Below, one piece after another: positions 34,332-48,376 of a stretch of 64,000 nt of DNA (its first letter is position 1; each line of letters opens with the position of its first letter). The position numbers and the translations under genes are program-made. Below the pieces are notes generated by a model, which worked only from the letters and a program-made list of their open reading frames with translations, had not been told where the DNA came from and made no database searches. The DNA comes from Massilia pinisoli (lineage in GTDB: Bacteria > Pseudomonadota > Gammaproteobacteria > Burkholderiales > Burkholderiaceae_D): positions 103,006 to 167,005 of the forward strand of contig NZ_JANUGW010000015.1 of the NCBI RefSeq assembly GCF_024753285.1. Reading direction: 5' to 3'.

Positions 34332-34879
34332 TGCGCGGGCCTCCACTGTGCGTCGATCTGGAAGCGGATCGGACGGTTCGGGTCCTGCTCGTTGATCTCG
34401 TGGCGCGCCAGCAGCACGGTCGTGAACCACTCGATGTGTTGCAGCGCCTCGACGTAGGCGATCATGTCGTCGCTGTTCTTCGCTTCCGCCGTGATGCGCA
34501 CGCTGCTCTTCTTCGCGTCCGGCTCCAGCGCCAGCAGCGCGATGGTGGCGGGGGTCGCCGCCTGGACGGCGTCGTGCAGGCCGCGCCACGGCACGTTCAG
34601 CTGCTGCACGGCCGTGTTGACGGCGCCGGCCTGCGCGGGCGGCACGGCGCGCGCGGGCGCCGCGACGGGCACGCGTGCGGCGGCGCGCGCCTGCGTGCGC
34701 GCGACCTGGGCCTGGCGCTCGGCGGCCGCACGCTGCAGGCCGCGGTATTGCGCGACGGTGCTGGCGAGCGGCCCCGCCAGCCCGAGCGCGACGACCAGCA
34801 AGCTCCACGTCCCGCGCGGCGTGCGATACCACGCGCGGCGCAGGCTCGGCGGAGCGAAATCGATGTGCACTTTTCTCAT
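34328..34879 (-). CDS. PilN/GspL-like platform protein
   Basis: This 183-residue bitopic protein has N-terminal residues MRKVHIDFAPPSLRRAWYRT in the place where PilN binds PilM. A membrane helix (about 24-42), an Ala/Arg/Gln coiled coil and a periplasmic domain (about 95-180) with IALLALEPDAKKSSVRITAE follow; the latter matches the PilN pattern. The start at 34879 overlaps the PilM-like stop by 4 bp. Confidence 0.83.
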   Translation of the reverse strand: MRKVHIDFAPPSLRRAWYRTPRGTWSLLVVALGLAGPLASTVAQYRGLQRAAAERQAQVARTQARAAARVPVAAPARAVPPAQAGAVNTAVQQLNVPWRGLHDAVQAATPATIALLALEPDAKKSSVRITAEAKNSDDMIAYVEALQHIEWFTTVLLARHEINEQDPNRPIRFQIDAQWRPAQ

Positions 34880-35689
34880 GGCGCCCTCCCCGTCAGCGCG
34901 AGCCGTGCGCAGTCGGGCCACAGCGGGTCCGTCTCGTCCTCGAACAAGGTGCAGGCGAATTTCAATCGGCCGGCGCTGCTCCCCCATCCATTCGGCGCGG
35001 GGCCGCAGATCTGCAGGCGCTCCGGCCGCGACAGCCCGACGCGCAGCGCTTCGCGCGCCACGTGGCCCTCGAGCCAGTCGCGGTCCGCACCGGGCGGGAT
35101 CGGCGCCGTGCGCACGGCCGCGAGCAGGTCGCCGTCGAACGCGGCGACGGACAGTACGCCGCCATGCACGACGCCGAACCACGCGCCGGCGCGGCGGATG
35201 CGCCGGTGCTGGTTCATCGCCGCGACGAATTGCGGCACGATCTCGACGAGCTTGAAGCGCTGGCTCGACGCCGCCGCCGTCAACTGGTCGAGCAGCGCCA
35301 GCGGCAGTGCGGCCGCCAGGAACGGGCGCGCCGCATCCCAGTCGGCGCGCATGGCCCACCCCGCGAGGCCGCCGCCGAACAGCGACTGGTAGCGCAGCGC
35401 GGCCGCGCCTTCCAGGTCGGCGAGGCGCGTGGCGCCTTCCGGCGGCGTCACCTGCCACAGGCGCACGAGGTCGTCGGCCAGCACGACGGTCGCCGGCAGG
35501 CCGGCCACGTCGTGCTCGCCGAGCAGCATGCCGAGCGCGGCCCCGAGCGACACGGCGTCGCCGCCCGTCGCCGCGACCTGGCCCAGCAGGCGCGCGCGCT
35601 CGTGCGGCCAGATGCTCGTGCGCACGAGCGCGAGGGCGTCCGGCGCGATACCGATGCGCAGCTGCTGGCCGAAGCCGGACTTGAACGAA

Positions 35690-35697
<8 letters not shown>
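34876..35697 (-). CDS. PilM-like cytoplasmic assembly protein
   Basis: This 273-residue soluble protein fills the PilM/cytoplasmic GspL position. It begins LRIGIAPDALALVRTS, has an internal actin-like-fold pattern (ATVVLADDLVRLWQV, FGVVHGGVLSVAAFDGDLLAAV) and is shorter than PilM (about 350). The family call rests on gene order and weak pattern rather than clear motifs. Its start lies within the last 8 bp of gspE. Confidence 0.7.
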
Positions 35698-37377
<1,680 letters not shown>

Positions 37378-37381
<4 letters not shown>

Positions 37382-38565
37382 GACATGTCTCCCGCGAGGT
37401 CGAAGATGGGCATGTACAGGAGCACGACGATGGCGCCGACGACGAGGCCGATCGCGGCCATCAACAGGGGCTCGAACGTGCGCGTGAAGCGGTCGATCCA
37501 GCGCCCGATCTCGCCGTCGTAGAACGCGGCCGAGCGCGTGAGCATCGTGCCCATCGCGCCCGTGCGCTCGCCCACGCGCAGCATGCGCAGCGAGATCGGC
37601 GTCGTCAAGCCGTTCGCTTCGAACGCGTCCGACAGCGGGCGCCCCGCCTCGATCGCCGCACGCGCCGCCTTCAGGCCGCCGGCCAGGCCCGGCGACACCA
37701 TGCCCTGCACGGTGTCGATGGCGTTCACGAGCGTGATGCCCCCTTCGTTCAGCATGCCCAGCGTGAGGTACAGCCGGGAGAGTTCGTAGATGCGGGCGCG
37801 TTCGCCGATGCCGGGCAGCTTCGCCAGCAGACGCGCGGCGCCACCCCGTTTCAGCGCGCGCCGGATGGCCCACGCGGCGAGCGTCACCGTGGCCACGAAG
37901 CCGATCAGGAGGCCGCCCGCGTGGCGTCCCGCGAACTGGCCCCACTCGAGCATCACGCGCGACATCCACGGCAGGTTGCGGCCCGCGCCCTGGTACACCT
38001 CGGCGAAGCGCGGCACGACGTACGACATCAGGAAGATCGACACGCCGCCGCCCACGAGCAGCAGGATCGCCGGGTAGATCGACGCGCTGACGACCTTCGC
38101 GCGCACGGTGTCGATGCGCTGCTGGTATTCGATGTAGCGTTCGAGCGCGCGCGGCAGGTCGCTCGTGCCTTCGGCCGCGCGCACGATGCCCACGTACAGC
38201 GGCGGGAACAGCGCGGGCTGCGCGGCCATCACGGCGGACAGGCGCTTGCCCTCGCGCAGGCCGGCCAGCAGCCGTTCCAGCACGCCGCGCGTGGCGGGGC
38301 TGGCCTCTTTTTCCAGCAGCGCTTCCAGACCCTCGACGATGCCGAGGCCGGCCGTCAACAGGGCGAGCAGCTCCTGGCTGAACAACACGAGCGACAGCTT
38401 GCCGCCGCGCTGGCGGCGCAGCAGCGGCGCGTGCACGGGCTCGATGGCGCTGACGAACAAGCCGCGCGCCTCGACCTGGCGGCGTGCGTCCGCCTCATCC
38501 GGCGCGTCGACGACTACGCTGGCGATGCGCATGTCGGGCGCGAGGGTGCGGACCGCGAACTGCAT
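37378..38565 (-). CDS. gspF: Inner-membrane platform protein GspF
   Basis: GspF is the polytopic inner-membrane platform on which the motor acts. The 395-residue protein has two homologous GspF domains (about 60-180 and 265-385), each with the pattern LFSQELLALLTAGLGIVEGLEAL / LSRLYLTLGMLNEGGITLVNAI, and three membrane helices (about 160-180, 215-235, 365-385). It lies 15 bp after gspG. Confidence 0.95.
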
Positions 38566-38580
38566 GGTGACTTGAATGGC

Positions 38581-39024
38581 TTATTGCGACGTGATGTCGG
38601 CGTTCTCGCCCTCGCCGCCCGGCTGGCCGTCCTTGCCGAGCGACAGGACTTCATACTCGCTCTTGGTGCCGGGCGCACGGTATTGGTACGGATGACCCCA
38701 CGGATCGAGCGGGACGCCCTTCTTCAGGTACGGTCCGTTCCACTTGGCGGTCACCGCGGGCGGGGCCGTCAGCAGCGCGTTCAAGCCCTCTTCCGTCGTC
38801 GGATAGCGGCCCACGTCGAGGCGGTAGGTGTCCAGCGATTTTTCGAACGCTTCGATCTGCGCCTTCGCGACGGTGACTTCCGACTTGCCCAGCTGGGAGA
38901 AATATTTCGGGCCGACGTAAGCCGCCAGCAAACCGATGATAACGATAACTACCAACAGTTCAAGAAGGGTGAAACCTGCCTGGCGGACCCGCGCGGCGGT
39001 GCCCTGGTTCTGCATACGATACAT
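38581..39024 (-). CDS. gspG: Major pseudopilin GspG
   Basis: GspG is the main subunit of the secretion pseudopilus. The 147-residue protein has a basic leader ending RQAG, then mature FTLLELLVVIVIIGLLAAYV with Glu5. The canonical GspG body follows: LDTYRLDVGRYPTTEEGLNAL, WNGPYLKKGVPLDPWGHPYQY and the calcium-loop end YEVLSLGKDGQPGGEGENADI. GAGGAG lies eight bases before the ATG at 39024. It is the first gene of the eleven-gene operon. Confidence 0.95.
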   Translation of the reverse strand: MYRMQNQGTAARVRQAGFTLLELLVVIVIIGLLAAYVGPKYFSQLGKSEVTVAKAQIEAFEKSLDTYRLDVGRYPTTEEGLNALLTAPPAVTAKWNGPYLKKGVPLDPWGHPYQYRAPGTKSEYEVLSLGKDGQPGGEGENADITSQ

Positions 39025-39200
39025 CCAACCGACTCCTCTATTGCTCTAATGTAAAGCCTTGCGTGAAGGCTACCATGGCCCCGTCATGGCGACAATGCAT
39101 TTATGCCACGCTCGTCGGTTGAAAATACCGCAAACGAATTTCTTCTCCGAAAATTTTAACTCGGTTGTGCCCGATTTAACAACATCCTCGTGCGGCGCGC

Positions 39201-39956
39201 TCAATCCTCCAGCAGCCGCAGATCCATGCAGCGCGCCAGCGCATGCGCGCGGTTGCTGACGCCCAGCGTGCGGTAGATGCGCTGCAGATGGTTCTTGACG
39301 GTCAGTGCGCTGATCCCCAGCAGCCTCCCCATCTCGTCATTGCTCTTCCCTGCCCGCAGCCAGCCGACGATTTCCGTCTCGCGCGCGCTGAGCGGCCGCG
39401 CCGGCCGCCCGTCGTCCGCGTCGCGCGCCGCCGGCAGCCGGCACAGCGCCAGGTGCAGGTGCGGCAGCAGGAGTTCCGCGAAATAGCCGAGGCGCGCGTC
39501 CGGCCGTGGCGGCAGGCCGAACAGCACGAACATGCTGCCGCCCGCACTCGTCGGCCCGGTGCCGTGCACCAGCACGTTGTCGAAACCGGCCCGCGCCACC
39601 TCGGCGCGGAATCCGTCCAGCGTCTCGGGCGCGGCCGCGCCGAAGTCCGCCAGCGCCGGCAGGCGTCCCGACCGCATGCAGTGGCGGGCGATGCGCAGCG
39701 CCAGGCCGTCGTCCGCATCCGTCAGCGCGCGCTGCGCGGCCGTGTCGAGCACGGTGCCGTGCAGGCATTCGAGGCGCGTCACGCCGCCGCCCGGGCCGAA
39801 CTGCAGGCAGACGAGCACATGGTGCGGCAGCAGCGCCTGCACCTGGCCCTGCGTCCACAGGAAGAACTGGCGCAAGCTCGCCACGCGCAAGCCGGGCTCG
39901 ATGGCGCGCAGCAGGTATTCCTGCTCCTGGCGGCTGAGGATGACGACGGGTTCCAC
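39201..39956 (-). CDS. LuxR-type regulator, EpsA-like
   Basis: This 251-residue transcription factor has a C-terminal LuxR helix-turn-helix (LSARETEIVGWLRAGKSNDE, then ISALTVKNHLQRIYRTLG). The N-terminal part, with YLLRAIEPGLRV, RQFFLWTQGQVQALLPHHVL and LVCLQF, resembles EpsA regulators linked to PEP-CTERM/exosortase exopolysaccharide loci. The GTG at 39956 is the likely start, 8 bp after the stop of the PhoB-like gene, so both are probably cotranscribed. A PEP-CTERM gene and an exopolysaccharide block lie upstream, which agrees with that family. Confidence 0.85.
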   Translation of the reverse strand: MEPVVILSRQEQEYLLRAIEPGLRVASLRQFFLWTQGQVQALLPHHVLVCLQFGPGGGVTRLECLHGTVLDTAAQRALTDADDGLALRIARHCMRSGRLPALADFGAAAPETLDGFRAEVARAGFDNVLVHGTGPTSAGGSMFVLFGLPPRPDARLGYFAELLLPHLHLALCRLPAARDADDGRPARPLSARETEIVGWLRAGKSNDEMGRLLGISALTVKNHLQRIYRTLGVSNRAHALARCMDLRLLED

Positions 39957-39964
39957 CTTGGCGT

Positions 39965-40690
39965 TCAGCGCTGGACGGCGCCGCTCCAGGCGGCCGCGCG
40001 CGCATGCCAGGCGACGAAGCGGTAGCCGGTGCCGCGCACGGTCTCGATGTGCTCCTGGTGGCCGCTCGGCTGCAGCGCATGGCGCAGCCGCCCCACGTGC
40101 GCGTCCACCGTGCGCTCGTCCAGCACGGCATGGCGGCCCCACACCTGGTCCAGCAGCTGCGAGCGCGTGTGCACGCGTTCCGGGTGGTGCATCAGGAAGT
40201 TCAGCAGGCGGAATTCGACGGGGCCCAGCGCCACCTGGCGCGCCCCGGCCACGACCCGCTGCGTGTGCGGATCGAGGCGCAGGCCCGCCATCTGCACGGC
40301 GTCGACGGACACGTGCGGCGCGCGCCGGCGCAGCACGGCCTGCATGCGCGCCAGCAGCTCGCGCGGATTGAACGGCTTGGTGAGATAGTCGTCGGCGCCC
40401 GATTCCAGCGCGAGGATCTTGTCGTGCTCCCCGGCCCGCTGCGACACCATGATGATCGTCAGCTCGCGCGTGCGCGGCTGCGCGTGCAGGCGCCGGATCA
40501 GCGCCTCGCCCGATTCGCCCGGCAAGTCCCATTCGAGCAGCAGCATGTCGGGCATGCCGGCGTCCAGCGCGGCGAGCGCGGACTCGGCATCCGGGCACAG
40601 GTCCACGCGGTGGCCCGCGCGGGTCAGGTTCAATTCCAGCAGCTGGCGGACGGCGGGGTCGGGATCGACCACGAGGACGTGTGCGCTCAT
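39965..40690 (-). CDS. PhoB-like response regulator lacking the phospho-acceptor Asp
   Basis: This 241-residue OmpR/PhoB-type protein has a receiver domain (about 4-115) and a winged-helix DNA-binding domain (about 135-230, with FRLLNFLMHHPERVHTRSQL and DAHVGRLRHAL, then ETVRGTGYRF). The phosphorylation site is altered: where PhoB has LLDWMLPG, this protein reads LLEWDLPG, so Glu replaces the acceptor Asp. The acidic pocket is also degenerate (VVDPDPAVR for VVEDEAPIR). The switch Thr is Ser, while Lys in TKPF is kept. The ATG at 40690 has AGGA upstream. No histidine kinase is adjacent. Confidence 0.9.
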   Translation of the reverse strand: MSAHVLVVDPDPAVRQLLELNLTRAGHRVDLCPDAESALAALDAGMPDMLLLEWDLPGESGEALIRRLHAQPRTRELTIIMVSQRAGEHDKILALESGADDYLTKPFNPRELLARMQAVLRRRAPHVSVDAVQMAGLRLDPHTQRVVAGARQVALGPVEFRLLNFLMHHPERVHTRSQLLDQVWGRHAVLDERTVDAHVGRLRHALQPSGHQEHIETVRGTGYRFVAWHARAAAWSGAVQR

Positions 40691-40816
40691 CGCGATATCC
40701 TGGGCATGTTTGTCTCGGTGACAACAGGCTCGAATATGCACGAAGCAAAGTCAGCTGAACAATATAATTTCGATTAAGAATTAATATGTTTAGCGAATAT
40801 ATTGCCGCGCGGAAGT

Positions 40817-40848
40817 ACCCCCACGCGCCCGGGCGGACGCGTGGGGGT
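40817..40848 (-). terminator. Strong hairpin after the PEP-CTERM gene
   Basis: ACCCCCACGCG, a 10-base loop, then CGCGTGGGGGT: an 11-bp perfect stem a few bases past the stop at 40855. There is no clear T-run, so it is a probable rather than certain terminator. Confidence 0.6.
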
Positions 40849-40854
40849 CAAGCG

Positions 40855-41424
40855 TCAGCGCAGGCGGCGGCGCTGCGTCCAGGTCAGCAGGACGAGCCCG
40901 GCCGCGACGAGCATCCAGTCGGCCGGTTCCGGCACCGGGTTCACGGTGGCGAAGGCGGCATCGGTCGCGATGGCGGGCGGCAGGTCGGCCACGAGGCTGA
41001 TCGACGCGGCGGGATACGCCAGGTAGTCGCCGGCCGCGTTCAACAGGTCGACGGTCAGGCTCGTGCTGCCGCCGTCGAGCGGCGTGCCGCCGAACGTGAC
41101 GTCGAAGCCAAACTGGCCGCCAAGCACGATGGACTGGAAGAATTCCGAGAACGCATCGCTCTTGAACGTGTACGCGCCGCCGGACTGCACGACGTTCGCG
41201 AGGTCCGGCGTGCCGGTGAAGGCGCCGTCGAGGCCGCTGATCGTCGCCGTCAGCACGTCGCTCGTGAGGAACGGCAGGAAGTCGATCTGCATATAGCCGT
41301 CGCCGCTCGCGGCCGACGTGTCGAGGGCCACGTGGTAGGTCGGGTTCGCGTATGCGCCCGTCGTGCCGGCCAGCAGGGTCAGCGCCAGCAGTGCGCGGGA
41401 CATCAGTTTTTTCAGGTTCGTCAT
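40855..41424 (-). CDS. PEP-CTERM sorted secreted protein
   Basis: This 189-residue exported protein has a signal peptide (about 1-26, with MSRALLALTLLAGTTGAYA). At the C terminus the exosortase recognition tripartite signal is complete: VPEP, then a hydrophobic helix (MLVAAGLVLLTW), then TQRRRLR. Exosortase would cleave at PEP and anchor or release the protein. The central part is a beta-rich domain of unknown role seen in many PEP-CTERM proteins. No exosortase gene is in the window. It lies 20 bp downstream of the nuclease gene. Confidence 0.92.
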   Translation of the reverse strand: MTNLKKLMSRALLALTLLAGTTGAYANPTYHVALDTSAASGDGYMQIDFLPFLTSDVLTATISGLDGAFTGTPDLANVVQSGGAYTFKSDAFSEFFQSIVLGGQFGFDVTFGGTPLDGGSTSLTVDLLNAAGDYLAYPAASISLVADLPPAIATDAAFATVNPVPEPADWMLVAAGLVLLTWTQRRRLR

Positions 41425-41444
41425 GGTGCTCTCTCAATCAATCT

Positions 41445-44432
<2,988 letters not shown>

Positions 44433-44561
44433 GGGATGTCCTAGGGTCTGATTTTGTCGATGAAACACTTAACAAATGAATATTAAATGCGTAACACGAC
44501 AACATCATGACCACGGATTAGTCCGAACGAACCAATCGGCAACCACAGGACAAAGGGAGAT

Positions 44562-44586
44562 GCGTCCGCGCGCGGGGCGCGGACGC
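44562..44586 (-). other. GC-rich hairpin downstream of manC
   Basis: GCGTCCGCG-CGCGGGG-CGCGGACGC, 25 bp after the manC stop. It lacks a T-run, so it could be a 3'-end stabiliser or a weak terminator of the polysaccharide operon. Confidence 0.5.
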
Positions 44587-44610
44587 GGGAGGCGGCGCGA
44601 CTTGACGTCG

Positions 44611-46029
44611 TCAGGCGCGCTTGTAGATGTCCTCGAAGCGGACGATGTCGTCCTCGCCGAGGTAGCTGCCCGATTGCACTTCGATGAGGTGCAGCGGCAG
44701 CTTGCCCGGGTTTTCCAGGCGGTGCGTCATGCCGATGGGGATATACGTGGACTCGTTCTCGGACAGCAGCATGACGTTGTCGCCGCACGTCACGCGCGCC
44801 GTGCCCGACACGACGATCCAGTGCTCGGCGCGGTGGTGGTGCATCTGCAGCGACAGCTTTTCGCCCGGCTTCACGCAGATGCGCTTGACCTGGAAGCGGT
44901 CGCCCGCGTCGATGCCCTCGTAGTAACCCCAAGGACGGTACACCTTCGTGTGGTACAGGTGTTCCGTGCGCTCGTGGCCCTTCAGGTGGTCGACGACGTT
45001 TTTCACGCGCTGGACCATGTCCTTGTGGGCGACGAGCACGGCGTCGGGCGTTTCCACGACGACGAGGTCCTTCACGCCGACGACGGCCACGATGCGGCTC
45101 TCGGCGCGCACGAGCGAGTTGCTCGTGCTGTCGAGGTAGACGTCGCCGCGCACGGCATTGCCGCTCGCGTCCTTCTCCTGCACGTCGGCCAGCGCGGACC
45201 ACGAACCGACGTCGCTCCAGCCGATGTCGGCCGCGACGACGACGCCGTCGCGCGTGTGTTCCATCACGGCGTAGTCGATCGAATCGGACGGGCTCGCGCT
45301 GAACGCGGCTTCGTCCAGGCGGCAGAAGTCGAGGTCACGGTACGCGGACTGCACGGCGCCGGCGGCTGCCTGGGCGATTGCGGGCGCATGCTGTTCGATC
45401 TCGGCCAGGAAGCGGTCGGCGCGGAACATGAACATACCGCTGTTCCAGTAGTAGCTGCCGTCGGCGACGAAGCTCGCCGCGGTGTCGCGGTCGGGCTTTT
45501 CGACGAAGCGCTCGACCTTGTAGCAATCGTCGCAGCCCGGCAGCGGCTCGCCGCGGCGGATGTAGCCATAGCCCGTTTCCGGGGCGCTCGGCACGATGCC
45601 GAACGTGGCGAGCCCGCCTTGCTCGACCTGGTCGGCGGCGCGCTCGACGGCGATGCGGAACGCTTCGTTCTTCTCGATCACGTGGTCTGCGGGCAGCACA
45701 AGCATCACTGCGTCGGGATCCTGCGCGTGCAGGAAGCGCGCGGCCGCCGCGACGGCCGGGGCCGTGTTGCGGCCGGTGGGCTCGAGCAGGATGCCGTGCG
45801 GCGTGATGCCGACGTCACGCATCTGCTCGGCGACGAGGAAGCGGTGCTCGTTGCCGCACACGATCAATGGTGCCATCAACCCCGGCCAGCCGCGCACGCG
45901 CAGCGCGGTTTCCTGCAGCATCGTCTTCTCCGTCACGAGCGGCAGCAGCTGCTTGGGCATGACGGCCCGCGACAACGGCCACAAACGGGTACCGGCGCCG
46001 CCGGAGAGGATGACTGGGTAAATTTTCAT
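44611..46029 (-). CDS. manC: Mannose-1-phosphate guanylyltransferase / mannose-6-phosphate isomerase
   Basis: This bifunctional type II enzyme makes GDP-mannose for polysaccharide synthesis. The 472-residue protein has the nucleotidyltransferase signature ILSGGAGTRLWPLSR, the conserved PKQLL, and FVEKPD (sugar binding). A C-terminal cupin isomerase domain follows with QMHHHRAEHWIVVSGTARV and GMTHRLENPG. The ATG at 46029 overlaps the stop of the upstream nucleotidyltransferase by 4 bp. It is the last gene of the exopolysaccharide block. Confidence 0.95.
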   Translation of the reverse strand: MKIYPVILSGGAGTRLWPLSRAVMPKQLLPLVTEKTMLQETALRVRGWPGLMAPLIVCGNEHRFLVAEQMRDVGITPHGILLEPTGRNTAPAVAAAARFLHAQDPDAVMLVLPADHVIEKNEAFRIAVERAADQVEQGGLATFGIVPSAPETGYGYIRRGEPLPGCDDCYKVERFVEKPDRDTAASFVADGSYYWNSGMFMFRADRFLAEIEQHAPAIAQAAAGAVQSAYRDLDFCRLDEAAFSASPSDSIDYAVMEHTRDGVVVAADIGWSDVGSWSALADVQEKDASGNAVRGDVYLDSTSNSLVRAESRIVAVVGVKDLVVVETPDAVLVAHKDMVQRVKNVVDHLKGHERTEHLYHTKVYRPWGYYEGIDAGDRFQVKRICVKPGEKLSLQMHHHRAEHWIVVSGTARVTCGDNVMLLSENESTYIPIGMTHRLENPGKLPLHLIEVQSGSYLGEDDIVRFEDIYKRA

Positions 46030-47192
46030 GCGTTGACTTTCTCGATTGCCTTGACTGTTTCTTCGGCTTGTTCTTTGCGCCGGCTGCGGCGGCGATCGCG
46101 CGCGTTCAGCCACTCCGACGACCCGTATTCGGACGAGTGCTTCATCTCGCCGGCCCGGTCGATGCTGTAGTCCTTGAACACGATCATTTCATGCAGGGTC
46201 ACGTCGTTCAGCACGCGAGTGTACTCGAAAAGCACACTGCGGACGACTTCGGCGCCCTCGCAGATATGGCTGCCATGGCCGATCCACGTGGGCCCGATGA
46301 TCGTCGCGCCGGCCTCGATCTTGACCCCGGAGCCGATGTAGACGGGCCCCTTGATGGTCGTGCCCCGCCAGTCGATGCTCGTGTTCAAGCCCGTCCACAG
46401 GCCGGGCTCGATCTGGATGCCCGGCACGTCCATATGATTGACCTCACCCGTCAGCACGTTCTGCAGTACTTCCCAGTAATCGCTCACGCTGCCGATATCG
46501 AGCCAGTTGAACGGGCGGCCCTGGGCATAAAACGGCATGCCCTTTTCCGCCAGCAGCGGGAACAGCTGCGAACCGATGTCGAATTCCACGCCCGACGGGA
46601 TCAGGTCGATCACTTCCGGCTCGAACAGATAGATGCCCGTGCTGATGAAATTCGACAGCGCGTCTTCCTGCTTCGGCTTTTCCTGGAATTGCGTGATGCG
46701 GCCGTTCTGGTCGGTCACGACGACGCCATAGCTCGACACCTTGTCCCACGGGACTTCCTTCGTGATGACGGACGCCATGGCCCCCTTGCGGCGGTGCTCC
46801 GCCAGCGCGGCCTTGAGGTCGAGGTCGATCAGCGCGTCGCCGCACAGGACGATGGTCGTGTCGTCGAAGAAGCCGCCGAATTCCTGGATCTTCTTCATGC
46901 CGCCGGCCGAGCCGATCGGCACCGCGACGACTTCGCCGTCTTCCTTCGTGTAACCCTCGAACGAATAGCCGATCTGGACGCCGTATTGCTCGCCCTCGCC
47001 GAAGTATTCCTCGATCTTCTCGTGCAAATGGCTGACGTTCACCATGATCTCCGTCACGCCGTGCTTGCGCAGGTGCTCGATCAGGTAGGCCATCACGGGC
47101 TTGCCCAGCACGGGGATCATCGGTTTCGGCAGGTCGTAAGTGAGCGGACGTACGCGCGTACCTTTGCCTGCTGCAAGAATCATCGCTTTCAT
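46026..47192 (-). CDS. Sugar nucleotidyltransferase with beta-helix domain
   Basis: This 388-residue NDP-sugar pyrophosphorylase has MILAAGKGTRVRPLTYDLPKP at the N terminus, the metal/substrate Asp in LCGDALIDLD, and FQEKPK. A left-handed beta-helix follows (about 255-345: GTTIKGPVYIGSGVKIEAG, IIGPTWIGHGSHICEGA). The layout fits a mannose-1-phosphate guanylyltransferase of the GMPP type or a glucose-1-phosphate enzyme; substrate is not certain. The C terminus is basic and Glu-rich (DRRRSRRKEQAEE). It overlaps manC by 4 bp. Confidence 0.87.
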   Translation of the reverse strand: MKAMILAAGKGTRVRPLTYDLPKPMIPVLGKPVMAYLIEHLRKHGVTEIMVNVSHLHEKIEEYFGEGEQYGVQIGYSFEGYTKEDGEVVAVPIGSAGGMKKIQEFGGFFDDTTIVLCGDALIDLDLKAALAEHRRKGAMASVITKEVPWDKVSSYGVVVTDQNGRITQFQEKPKQEDALSNFISTGIYLFEPEVIDLIPSGVEFDIGSQLFPLLAEKGMPFYAQGRPFNWLDIGSVSDYWEVLQNVLTGEVNHMDVPGIQIEPGLWTGLNTSIDWRGTTIKGPVYIGSGVKIEAGATIIGPTWIGHGSHICEGAEVVRSVLFEYTRVLNDVTLHEMIVFKDYSIDRAGEMKHSSEYGSSEWLNARDRRRSRRKEQAEETVKAIEKVNA

Positions 47193-47210
47193 GGTTCGGT
47201 CCTCATACGT

Positions 47211-48209
47211 TTATTTTGGGGTAGTTTGGTAGCGCCAGGAATCGGCGCACATCTGAGCGATGTCACGCTGCGCAGTCCATCCCAGCTCCTCGCGCGCTTT
47301 CGTCGGGTCGGCGTAGCACTTGGCAATGTCGCCTGGGCGACGGTCCACGATCTGGTACGGAATCGGCTTGCCGCACGCCTTCTCGAACGCGTGCACCATT
47401 TCCAGCACGCTGTTGCCGTTGCCGGTGCCGAGGTTGTACGTGTACAGGCCTGCGGCCTGCCCAAGCTTGTCCAGCGTCTTCACGTGGCCGACGGCCAGGT
47501 CGACGACGTGGATGTAGTCGCGCATGCCGGTGCCGTCCGGGGTCGGATAGTCGCCGCCGTAGACGGACAGCTTCTCGCGCTGGCCGTTGGCGACCTGGGC
47601 GATGTACGGCACGAGGTTGTTCGGGATGCCGTTCGGCTCTTCGCCGATCAGGCCGCTTTCATGGGCGCCGACCGGGTTGAAATAGCGCAGCAGCGCGATG
47701 CGCCAGTCGGGCTCGGCCTTGAAGACGTCGCGCAGGATGTCTTCGATCATCAGCTTGCTGCGGCCATACGGATTGGTGGCCGACAGCGGGAAATCCTCCT
47801 TGATCGGCACCGAGGCCGGATCGCCGTAGACGGTCGCCGACGACGAGAACACGAGGGTCTTGCAACCGAACTTGGCCATCGTCTCGAACAGCGCCACGCT
47901 GCCGTAGACGTTGTTGTCGTAGTAGCGCAGCGGCTGCGCCACCGATTCGCCGACCGCCTTCAGGCCGGCGAAGTGGATCACGGCGTCGATCTTGTGCGCG
48001 CCGAACACGGCTTCCATCGCCGCGCGGTCGCGGATGTCGCCTTCGACGAAGACGAACGGCTTGCCGGTGATCTTTTGCACGCGGTCTTGCACGGAGCGCA
48101 CCGCGTTGTACAGGTTGTCGTACACCACCACGTCATGGCCGGCGTTCTGCAGTTCCACGACCGTGTGCGAACCGATGTAACCCATGCCGCCAGTAACCAG
48201 AATCTTCAT
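47211..48209 (-). CDS. galE: UDP-glucose 4-epimerase
   Basis: GalE interconverts UDP-glucose and UDP-galactose (or the GlcNAc forms). The 332-residue short-chain dehydrogenase-type protein has the NAD-binding VTGGMGYIGSHTV, the catalytic Ser in FSSSATVYG, and Tyr-Lys in NPYGRSKLM. DGTGMRDYIHVVDLA is also typical. It is in line with the sugar nucleotidyltransferase 18 bp downstream. A gap of 167 bp separates it from wecB. Confidence 0.95.
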   Translation of the reverse strand: MKILVTGGMGYIGSHTVVELQNAGHDVVVYDNLYNAVRSVQDRVQKITGKPFVFVEGDIRDRAAMEAVFGAHKIDAVIHFAGLKAVGESVAQPLRYYDNNVYGSVALFETMAKFGCKTLVFSSSATVYGDPASVPIKEDFPLSATNPYGRSKLMIEDILRDVFKAEPDWRIALLRYFNPVGAHESGLIGEEPNGIPNNLVPYIAQVANGQREKLSVYGGDYPTPDGTGMRDYIHVVDLAVGHVKTLDKLGQAAGLYTYNLGTGNGNSVLEMVHAFEKACGKPIPYQIVDRRPGDIAKCYADPTKAREELGWTAQRDIAQMCADSWRYQTTPK

Positions 48210-48376
48210 GAATGTTCTTCTTTCTCAAAAAATGTTGCTGCCGCCTTGACCCCTGGTCCGGCGTGCATCGTTTTTTAGCGGCGCGAGCATCGGGCCCGCG
48301 CCATCCCTGTCGGTGTTTTGGTGTACTGCTGCCTCGCGGACGCTATCGTGCGCCCTGCGCTTATTTATCTATCTCG

